A stretch of 64,000 nucleotides of DNA from Archivesica marissinica. Lineage: Eukaryota; Mollusca; Bivalvia; Venerida; Vesicomyidae. Positions 54,130 to 64,000 of this stretch are shown one piece after another. The notes under the pieces are model-generated. The model saw only the letters and a list, made by a program, of their open reading frames with translations. It had not been told where the DNA came from and did no database searches. Position 1 is the first letter of the stretch. Each line of letters begins with the position of its first letter. Where the stretch lies: contig CM026387.1 of NCBI GenBank assembly GCA_014843695.1, positions 72,885,749 to 72,949,748 on the forward strand, written 5' to 3'. Made by a program: the position numbers and the translations under genes.

Positions 54130-57100
54130 TATCATACAGTTGAAGCTACGTAGGACAGTGCTTTAGAACATCTGGTGAATGATTCTATCAGAACTATTGT
54201 ACAGTTGAAGCTACGTAGGACAGTGCTGTAGAACGTCTGGTGAATGATTCTATCAGATCTCTTTTAAACAGTTGAAGCTACGTAGGACAGTTCTGTAGAA
54301 CATCTGGTGAATGATTCTATCAGAACTATTGTACAGTTGAAGCTACGTAGGACAGTGCTGTAGAACATCTGGTGAATGATTCTATCAGAACTATCATACA
54401 GTTGAAGCTACGTAGGACCGTGCTGTAGAACGTCTGGTGAATGATTCTATCATAACTATTGTACATTTGATGCTACGTTGGACAGTGCTGTAGAACAGCT
54501 GGTGAATGATTCTATCAGAACTATTGTACATTTGAAGCTACGTAGGACAGTGCTGTAGAACAGCTGGTGAATGATTCTATCAGAACTATTGTACATTTGA
54601 AGCTACGTAGGACAGTGCTGTAGAACATCTGGTGAATGATTCTATCAGAACTATTGTACACTTGAAGCTACGTAGGACAGTGCTGTAGAACGTCTGGTGA
54701 ATTATTCTATCAGAACTATTGTACAGTTGAAGCAACGTAGGACAGTGCTGTAGAACGTCTGGTGAATGATTCCATCAGACCTCGTGTACAATTGAAGCTA
54801 CGTAGGACAGTGCTGTAGCACATCTGGTATATGATTCCATCAGAACTATTGTACATTTGAAGCTACGTGTGACAGTGCTGTAGAACGTCTGGTGAATGAT
54901 TCTATCAGAACCATTGTACAGTTGAAGCTACGTGTGACAGTGCTGTAGCACGTCTGGTGAATGATTCTATCAGAACTATTGTACATTTGAAGCTACGTAG
55001 GACAGTGCTGTAGAACATCTGGTGAATGATTCTATCAGAACTATTGTACAGTTGAAGCTACGTAGGACAGTGCTGTAGAACGTCTGGTGAATGATTCTAT
55101 CAGAACTCTTGTACAGTTGAAGCTACGTAGGACAGTGCTGTAGAACATCTGGTGAATGATTCCATCAGAACTCTTGTACAGTTGAAGCTACGTAGGACAG
55201 TGCTGTAGAACATCTGGTGAATGATTATATCAGAACTATTGTACAGTTGAAGCTACGTAGGACAGTGCTGTAGAACATCTGGTGAATGATTCCATCAGAA
55301 CTCTTGTACAGTTGAAGCTACGTAGGACAGTGCTGTAGAACATCTGGTGAATGATTCTCAGAACTATTGTACATTTGAAGCTACGTAGGACAGTGCTGTA
55401 GAACATCTGGTGAATGATTCTATCAGAACTATTGTACAGTTGAAGCTACGTAGGACAGTGTTGTAGAACATCTGGTGAATGATTCTATCAAAACTATCAT
55501 ACAGTTGAAGCTACGTGTGACAGTGCTGTAGAACGTCTGGTGAATGGAATGATTCTATCAAAACTATCATACAGCTGAAGCTACGTAGGACAGTGCTGTA
55601 GAACGTCTGGTGAATGATTCTATCAAAACTATCATACAGTTGAAGCTACGTGTGACAGTGCTGTAGAACGTCTGGTGAATGATTCCATCAGAACTATTGT
55701 ACACTTGAAGCTACGTAGGACAGTGCTGTAGAACATCTGGTGAATGATTATATCAGAACTATTGTACAGTTGAAGCTATGTAGGACAGTGCTGTAGAACA
55801 TCTGGTGAATGATTCTATCAGAACTATTGTACAGTTGAAGCTACGTAGGACAGTGCTGTAGAACGTCTGGTGAATGATTCTATCAGAACTCTTTTAAACA
55901 GTTGAAGCTACGTAGGACAGTGCTGTAGAACATCTGGTGAATGATTCTATCAGAACTATTGTACAGTTGAAGCTACGTAGGACAGTGCTGTAGAACATCT
56001 GGTGAATGATTCTATCAGAACTATCATACAGTTGAAGCTACGTAGGACCGTGCTGTAGAACGTCTGGTGAATGATTCTATCATAACTATTGTACATTTGA
56101 AGCTACGTTGGACAGTGCTGTAGAACAGCTGGTGAATGATTCTATCAGAACTATTGTACATTTGAAGCTACGTAGGACAGTGCTGTAGAACATCTGGTGA
56201 ATGATTCTATCAGAACTATTGTACATTTGAAGCTACGTAGGACAGTGCTGTAGAACAGCTGGTGAATGATTCTATCAGAACTATTGTACATTTGAAGCTA
56301 CGTAGGACAGTGCTGTAGAACATCTGGTGAATGATTCTATCAGAACTATTGTACACTTGAAGCTACGTAGGACAGTGCTGTAGAACGTCTGGTGAATTGT
56401 TCTATCAGAACTATTGTACAGTTGAAGCAACGTAGGACAGTGCTGTAGAACGTCTGGTGAATGATTCCATCAGACCTCGTGTACAATTGAAGCTACGTAG
56501 GACAGTGCTGTAGCACATCTGGTATATGATTCCATCAGAACTATTGTACATTTGAAGCTACGTGTGACAGTGCTGTAGAACGTCTGGTGAATGATTCTAT
56601 CATAACTATTGTACATTTGAAGCTACGTTGGACAGTGCTGTAGAACAGCTGGTGAATGATTCTATCAGAACTATTGTACATTTGAAGCTACGTAGGACAG
56701 TGCTGTAGAACATCTGGTGAATGATTCTATCAGAACTATTGTACATTTGAAGCTACGTTGGACAGTGCTGTAGAACAGCTGGTGAATGATTCTATCAGAA
56801 CTATTGTACATTTGAAGCTACGTAGGACAGTGCTGTAGAACATCTGGTGAATGATTCTATCAGAACTATTGTACATTTGAAGCTACGTTGGACAGTGCTG
56901 TAGAACAGCTGGTGAATGATTCTATCAGAACTATTGTACATTTGAAGCTACGTAGGACAGTGCTGTAGAACATCTGGTGAATGATTCTATCAGAACTATT
57001 GTACATTTGAAGCTACGTTGGACAGTGCTGTAGAACAGCTGGTGAATTATTCTATCAGAACTATTGTACAGTTGAAGCAACGTAGGACAGTGCTGTAGAA

Positions 57101-60100
57101 CGTCTGGTGAATGATTCCATCAGACCTCGTGTACAATTGAAGCTACGTAGGACAGTGCTGTAGCACATCTGGTATATGATTCCATCAGAACTATTGTACA
57201 TTTGAAGCTACGTGTGACAGTGCTGTAGAACGTCTGGTGAATGATTCTATCAGAACCATTGTACAGTTGAAGCTACGTAGGACCGTGCTGTAGAACGTCT
57301 GGTGAATGATTTTATCAGAACTCTTGTACAGTTGAAGCTACGTAGGACAGTGCTGTAGCACGTCTGGTGAATGATTCTATCAGAACTATTGTACATTTGA
57401 AGCTACGTAGGACAGTGCTGTAGAACATCTGGTGAATGATTCTATCAGAACTATTGTACAGTTGAAGCTACGTAGGACAGTGCTGTAGAACGTCTGGTGA
57501 ATGATTCTATCAGAACTCTTGTACAGTTGAAGCTACGTAGGACAGTGCTGTAGAACATCTGGTGAATGATTCCATCAGAACTCTTGTACAGTTGAAGCTA
57601 CGTAGGACAGTGCTGTAGAACATCTGGTGAATGATTATATCAGAACTATTGTACAGTTGAAGCTACGTAGGACAGTGCTGTAGAACATCTGGTGAATGAT
57701 TCCATCAGAACTCTTGTACAGTTGAAGCTACGTAGGACAGTGCTGTAGAACATCTGGTGAATGATTCTATCAGAACTATTGTACAGTTGAAGCTACGTAG
57801 GACAGTGCTGTATAACATCTGGTGAATGATTCTATCAGAACTATTGTACATTTGAAGCTACGTAGGACAGTGCTGTAGAACATCTGGTGAATGATTCTAT
57901 CAGAACTATTGTACAGTTGAAGCTACGTAGGACAGTGTTGTAGAACATCTGGTGAATGATTCTATCAAAACTATCATACAGTTGAAGCTACGTGTGACAG
58001 TGCTGTAGAACGTCTGGTGAATGGAATGATTCTATCAAAACTATCATACAGCTGAAGCTACGTAGGACAGTGCTGTAGAACGTCTGGTGAATGATTCTAT
58101 CAAAACTATCATACAGTTGAAGCTACGTGTGACAGTGCTGTAGAACGTCTGGTGAATGATTCCATCAGAACTATTGTACACTTGAAGCTACGTAGGACAG
58201 TGCTGTAGAACATCTGGTGAATGATTATATCAGAACTATTGTACAGTTGAAGCTATGTCGGACAGTGCTGTAGAACATCTGGTGAATGATTCTATCAGAA
58301 CTATTGTACAGTTGAAGCTACGTAGGACAGTGCTGTAGAACGTCTGGTGAATGATTCTATCAGAACTCTTTTAAACAGTTGAAGCTACGTAGGACAGTGC
58401 TGTAGAACATCTGGTGAATGATTCTATCAGAACTATTGTACAGTTGAAGCTACGTAGGACAGTGCTGTAGAACATCTGGTGAATGATTCTATCAGAACTA
58501 TCATACAGTTGAAGCTACGTAGGACCGTGCTGTAGAACGTCTGGTGAATGATTCTATCATAACTATTGTACATTTGAAGCTACGTTGGACAGTGCTGTAG
58601 AACAGCTGGTGAATGATTCTATCAGAACTATTGTACATTTGAAGCTACGTAGGACAGTGCTGTAGAACATCTGGTGAATGATTCTATCAGAACTATTGTA
58701 CATTTGAAGCTACGTAGGACAGTGCTGTAGAACAGCTGGTGAATGATTCTATCAGAACTATTGTACATTTGAAGCTACGTAGGACAGTGCTGTAGAACAT
58801 CTGGTGAATGATTCTATCAGAACTATTGTACACTTGAAGCTACGTAGGACAGTGCTGTAGAACGTCTGGTGAATTGTTCTATCAGAACTATTGTACAGTT
58901 GAAGCAACGTAGGACAGTGCTGTAGAACGTCTGGTGAATGATTCCATCAGACCTCGTGTACAATTGAAGCTACGTAGGACAGTGCTGTAGCACATCTGGT
59001 ATATGATTCCATCAGAACTATTGTACATTTGAAGCTACGTGTGACAGTGCTGTAGAACGTCTGGTGAATGATTCTATCAGAACCATTGTACAGTTGAAGC
59101 TACGTAGGACCGTGCTGTAGAACGTCTGGTGAATGATTTTATCAGAACTCTTGTACAGTTGAAGCTACGTAGGACAGTGCTGTAGCACGTCTGGTGAATG
59201 ATTCTATCAGAACTATTGTACATTTGAAGCTACGTAGGACAGTGCTGTAGAACATCTGGTGAATGATTCTATCAGAACTATTGTACAGTTGAAGCTACGT
59301 AGGACAGTGCTGTAGAACATCTGGTGAATGATTCTATCAGAACTATTGTACATTTGAAGCTACGTTGGACAGTGCTGTAGAACATCTGGTGAATGATTCC
59401 ATCAGAACTCTTGTACAGTTGAAGCTACGTAGGACAGTGCTGTAGAACATCTGGTGAATGATTCTATCAGAACTATTGTACAGTTGAAGCTACGTAGGAC
59501 AGTGCTGTAGAACATCTGGTGAATGATTCTATCAGAACTATTGTACATTTGAAGCTACGTTGGACAGTGCTGTAGAACATCTGGTGAATGATTCCATCAG
59601 AACTCTTGTACAGTTGAAGCTACGTAGGACAGTGCTGTAGAACATCTGGTGAATGATTCTATCAGAACTATTGTACAGTTGAAGCTACGTAGGACAGTGC
59701 TGTATAACATCTGGTGAATGATTCTATCAGAACTATTGTACATTTGAAGCTACGTAGGACAGTGCTGTAGAACATCTGGTGAATGATTCTATCAGAACTA
59801 TTGTACAGTTGAAGCTACGTAGGACAGTGTTGTAGAACATCTGGTGAATGATTCTATCAAAACTATCATACAGTTGAAGCTACGTGTGACAGTGCTGTAG
59901 AACGTCTGGTGAATGGAATGATTCTATCAAAACTATCATACAGCTGAAGCTACGTAGGACAGTGCTGTAGAACGTCTGGTGAATGATTCTATCAAAACTA
60001 TCATACAGTTGAAGCTACGTGTGACAGTGCTGTAGAACGTCTGGTGAATGATTCTATCAGAACTATTGTACAGTTGAAGCTACGTAGGACAGTGCTGTAG

Positions 60101-60640
60101 AACGTCTGGTGAATGATTCCATCAGAACTATTGTACACTTGAAGCTACGTAGGACAGTGCTGTAGAACATCTGGTGAATGATTATATCAGAACTATTGTA
60201 CAGTTGAAGCTATGTAGGACAGTGCTGTAGAACATCTGGTGAATGATTCTATCAGAAATAGTGTACAGTTGAAGCTACGTAGGACAGTGCTGTAGAACAT
60301 CTGGTGAATGATTCTGTCAGAACTAGTGTACATTTGAAGCTACGTAGGACAGTGTTGTAGAACATCTGGTGAATGAATTTATCAGAACCCTTGTACATTT
60401 GAAGCTACGTAGGGCATTATTTTATACCATAATTTTTGACAACAGATTCTACAAGAGCTAGTTGAAGCTATGTAGTGCAGCACTGTATAACATATGAAAG
60501 CTGATTCTACAAGAACTCATGTAAATTGCGAACTTCGCAGGACAGCGCTGTAGAACTTATGAAGACTGATCCTATCAGAACTCATGTAAATTGCGAACTT
60601 CGCAGGACAGCGCTGTATAGAACATCTAAATGAGTAGTAA
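54130..60640. repeat. 65-bp minisatellite, about 97 good copies plus decayed right edge
   Basis: Units contain GTTGAAGCTACGTAGGACAG, TGCTGTAGAACATCTGGTG and AATGATTCTATCAGAACTA. Variant sites include ACATCTGG/ACGTCTGG/ACAGCTGG, GTACAGTTG/GTACATTTG/CATACAGTTG, TAGGAC/TGTGAC/TTGGAC and GATTCTAT/GATTCCAT. Rare markers (GAATGGAATG, CTCTTTTAAACAG) recur at fixed long distances. From about 60415 the last units are strongly diverged (TGCGAACTTCGCAGGACAGC) but keep the 65-base spacing. Confidence 0.98.
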
Positions 60641-62087
60641 ATATATACCGGATTCCTCAATTTCCACACAAATTGCAAACCACCACATTCTTCACATTGT
60701 GACGTCGCTCATGTATTGATGGAACCACGTTCAAACATCTGTGTTTTCAATACGTTCAATCAACATATGGGATTATTTAGATGTCGGCGAATTGTTATTG
60801 GAAGGTCGTTGTCAAGTGTGCGTATATTGATGGATACTTTCACTTAATTAGTATATAGTATGCAACAGACTGCTCAATTACCATGTCATCAGGGCTGGGC
60901 AAACACTTATCTCTTCAGATCAATGTAATTATTTTATTTCTCGGAAAATACAAAGTTGGGGTAATCGTATTCTGTTCAAACAGTCCGTGGGTTTTGTTTT
61001 AAGTTTCTGTTTTACCAGAAATGAAATTAGTTTGTGAAGATGTCGGCAGAAGGGAACACATTATAGAATTGTCACCTCAAAGGATGTTTTCTCATCAAAT
61101 ATCGATTTGTCCCAACCCATTCGTAGAAACGTCTGTACAAATTGTATAAGGAAACGCAGGCATTCAGCAGTATGAAGTAAAGGGAGAAAAGCAAGTAAAA
61201 GGAATCATCTTGAACATAGCCGCATGAATTACCAGATTTGTCATTTCGTTCAATACGTGATGTGTGCGGGTGGGGTGGGATTAGGACTAAATATCTCCAA
61301 GTGTAAAAGACGTAAAGAAAGAAAATTAGTTTATGTAATCCAATGATAATTTGACAACTAACACATAAGAAATAAGACGAGTTTTTTCCCCAGCCGGATG
61401 CAGATAGTATATGCAGTAACATATTATATTTCCCAATATTACACAATTTCTACAATGCACATATCAATTTACAGAAAAAGTATTAAGAATGAAATATAGA
61501 GTGTTATATATGCCGGCGACACACGAAAAGGGGAAGTCGGACATACTTAACGCGAACATAAAGTTGATATATGCCACAATGTCTCAAAAACAAATCCTGA
61601 AAATTTCAACTCAATACGTTTCCAATTGAGAAAGTTGTGACTTGTTTAGTGACACACAAAAACATATGTTTTTGAAAGACAGTTTGAAACGTCGCGCCAA
61701 CATTAATGACGTTCTATAAATTTAAATTTTGGTAGCTTATGACGTCAGTATTTTTTGCTATAAATTTAAGCAATGCACGTACATAGGATAAGAAATTGCT
61801 ATTGTTCACATCACCATTCACATTAATAGTCCACAACTTTAGTTTATATCATGATTTGCCCAAATAGCAGGTTATTATCTTTTTCTAACTAAGTGATGGG
61901 CTTGGAAAGATTATTCCCATGACAACAGTTTCGAAGAGTTACACTATTTTATATTTAAATTTAAATGGCATAGCTTCAACTAATAATCTATTGAAATGAA
62001 TACAGTAATGTAAGGAGGTGGGGGGTAATGTGAGATTTTAGTCTAATTTGTCCCGAGTGCCCATTTTCGCATAGGACTAAGTGGTAT
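60641..62087. other. AT-rich DNA, no gene recognised
   Basis: A 124-codon open frame on the minus strand (61072-61446) is rich in Y, L, F and S without a recognised domain or start context. It may contain chance hydrophobic segments. Nothing else is called. Confidence 0.4.
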
Positions 62088-62310
62088 ATTCCGGAGCTCA
62101 GAACGACAAACCATGTTTTATTCGACTAGAACTCAAATACAAATATTATTTCCATTCTAACTTTACCGAAATATCAAAAGGCGCAAGACATGCAACAATG
62201 CTAGTACAATGACGCCACGTTTGCCATATCGCGCTAAACAATGTTTTATTGCAAATATAGATGCTTTCTTTGCATATACAGACATAATGCCTAGTCATGT
62301 TAGAATTATA
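62088..62310 (+). repeat. Old dispersed repeat, copy 2
   Basis: Diverged partner of 19930-20195, starting GGAGCTCAGAACGACAAAC and ending near GTTAGAATTATAAAT. Confidence 0.6.
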
Positions 62311-62600
62311 AATAACACATGGTAAGACATAATACTTGAAATATATTCTACCATAATACTTGATTGTCAATTAATATGTTAGGCAACAAGCCACAACATT
62401 TAAGCATTCCGAGATCGCAAAAACATAGAGATATTGCGGCTATAAACGAACCTTCAACTTCATACTGCCGAACAATCAGCCTAGAATCAATTATATGGCT
62501 ATGCAATCAAGTATGATGCGTTAATGCCTCACCTATTTCCTATCATATAGAGAAACATTACCGTACCTTGAAACAAATGCGTGAACTGTTTGTGATGTTA

Positions 62601-62890
62601 TTGTGTGTTTTACGTATGTGTCGTCGTTACCGGTCGTCCATATGAACGACGCCTCCTGAAGAGATTAGTCATTTTAGATTTTTGGAGGATAGTGCAATGA
62701 TACAGACAGAGACACATTACAGAGTATCCGCTGGTTCTTTTACGTGCACGGTGTAAAGCACCGACACGAGATATCGGTTAAAAGTCCTATCTGAAAGACT
62801 GTTAATTTTATTAGGGTCAGACGGGGTATTGAACCTGCGATCCCTGGATTACCAGTCCAACGTGTTATCAATTGGACTACAGATCCGCCC
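62601..62890 (-). mobile_element. Threonine-tRNA-type SINE (family T), full length
   Basis: On the minus strand it begins GGCGGATCTGTAGTCCAAT. The anticodon arm TTGGA-CTGGTAA-TCCAG retains GGT, and the B box has decayed to GGTTCAATACCCC. The body and tail are complete. Divergence from the 50247 copy is modest. Confidence 0.9.
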
Positions 62891-63783
62891 TGCATAAAGT
62901 TATATCCATGTCTCCAAAAATTGCATTGTATGCGATTGTGCCATTTATTTAGCAGGGGATTTTAATTAAATATGTTAAAAGTCATATAGCACATAAATGC
63001 TTTACGTTTATGATTTGCTACGGATAAACGGAGCTACAGGTACGAAGAGAGCCGAGAGAAACAGCCACTCGTGGAGATACATATACCGATGATCACTCGA
63101 TGAAATAAATCCTATCTTACACTAATAAACACAAATCTTCTTTTTCTTTTATGACTTCCAATGATTTTGGCTAATATAATATTTGCTTTCAAATTTTATT
63201 CATTTTAACTGCCCTGCCAGGTGCCTCATTGCGCTACAATACATAACCGCACACTCACGTATGTTAGTGTGAACATCCGTTAATAAGAAATAGTTCCAGT
63301 ATAATTTTCAAGTTAGTTTCTGTTTGCTGTCAAAATTAAATACTACAAGACAAAACAAATCCATTAAGTATGTACAACGAGTCCAAATAGTATATAAATA
63401 TATAAAGAAAATATATGAAATCAAATATTCTGATTAGACGAGGGTGGGATGGATTATATATGAAATGGTATTTGCATATATGAACGATGTTGCATGTCAT
63501 GTTCAATATACACTGTACAGTTATTAGTAGAATGTCTTACAGTGAATAGAACTGGCAGAAGAAGCGTGTTAATGGACCGGCATTATCTTAATCACATCAT
63601 ATTAATACGACGGCCATGAATTATTTAAATCTAGGGAATGAATGACGGGGAACAAGGACATTGTAGATCTATACGACATACAAAGATACTGACGTTGTCA
63701 ACGAATATACTTGTACTTACTCATCTTGAAATATGTCAGTAGAATTTTTATTCTTTGATATGATCTTACATGAGTGCTGATTT
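62891..63783. other. AT-rich DNA, no gene recognised
   Basis: Nearly 900 bases with no tandem repeat, SINE box or open frame worth calling. Confidence 0.4.
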
Positions 63784-63870
63784 CATTTTATGAAAAAGTG
63801 TTTTGGAATTTTGCTATTAAGCGGTCCTTTTGGCGAGATAGCAAAATTCCAAAACGAGTTTCATAAAATG
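63784..63870. repeat. Long imperfect palindrome, arms of about 33 bp
   Basis: The left arm (CATTTTATGAAAAAG to GGAATTTTGCTAT) pairs with the right arm (ATAGCAAAATTCC to TTCATAAAATG) around a 20-base loop. Mismatches are confined to GAAAAAGTG against GAAACTCG, including a one-base length difference. It may be a fold-back MITE. Confidence 0.85.
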
Positions 63871-63908
63871 TGGTATGAAATACTCTATACGAGAGGAAGA
63901 TCCTGTTT

Positions 63909-64000
63909 ATCACATTACCACAGCGCACTCGATACTATATCACATTACCACAGCGCGCTCGATACTATATCACATTACCACAGCACGCTCGATACCATAT
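63909..64000. repeat. 30-bp tandem repeat running off the right edge
   Basis: Units start at 63909, 63939 and 63969 with ATCACATTACCACAGCGC then CTCGATACTAT. Only three units are visible, with GCAC/GCGC/GCACG differences; the array continues beyond the window. Confidence 0.93.

Noticed and set aside
34780..60640. Common ancestry of the 24-bp and 65-bp units
   Set aside because: Both contain ACGTAG followed by AGTGCT within a few bases, but the match is short, interrupted, and the rest of the units do not align.
61072..61446. 124-codon open frame on the minus strand
   Set aside because: Composition is that of AT-rich chance sequence, there is no recognisable family, and no supporting start or splice context.
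1..64000. Telomere or centromere identity of the region
   Set aside because: No TTAGGG-type array was seen, and no single satellite dominates; subtelomeric or pericentromeric placement is possible but not shown by the sequence.

Overview
This window looks like non-coding, repeat-saturated nuclear DNA from an animal. The evidence is several families of tRNA-derived SINEs, an LTR retrotransposon remnant of the Ty3/gypsy type, short inverted-repeat DNA transposons, AT-rich spacer and no bacterial-style gene packing. The SINE set, together with a strongly minisatellite-rich genome, would fit a marine invertebrate such as a mollusc. The species cannot be fixed from the sequence alone. I found no convincing host gene. 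The best protein-like stretch is one candidate exon of about 200 bases (5919-6121).

Layout. 1-2443: three unrelated tandem arrays (29, 45 and 21/42 bp units). 2806-6523: a 460-bp inverted-repeat element with a TTTA duplication, then a nest of SINEs inserted in and beside one another, then the candidate exon. 6554-18606: a 12-kb array of a 36-bp unit, about 330 copies, with a SINE inside it and large internal duplications. 18607-23430: AT-rich DNA with four smaller repeats (14, 40, 43 and 34 bp), SINE pieces, a piggyBac-like MITE flanked by TTAA, and a fold-back element. 24264-26850: a gypsy-type LTR element on the minus strand, deleted down to the end of integrase and carrying a local inversion that makes a perfect 35-bp hairpin. 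27021-33038: a 33-bp array caught in a recent 2.45-kb tandem duplication, bordered by SINEs. 33830-34440: a SINE whose 3' end runs straight into an AT-rich 12-bp array. 34780-46635: an 11.9-kb array of a 24-bp unit, about 490 copies. 46636-50530: 55-bp and 82-bp arrays plus SINEs. 51304-53841: a 2.5-kb composite element with TGCA duplications whose ends are copies of the 460-bp element. 54130-60640: a 6.5-kb array of a 65-bp unit. The right edge holds a long imperfect palindrome and the start of a 30-bp array.

About 60 % of the window is tandem repeat belonging to at least fourteen unrelated unit sequences. The very long open frames over the 24-, 33- and 36-bp arrays exist because those units are multiples of three that lack stops in some frames; I do not treat them as genes. 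The window's main interest is structural: higher-order duplication inside arrays, variants that look like CpG decay, arrays touching or interrupted by SINEs, and two unusual transposon rearrangements.
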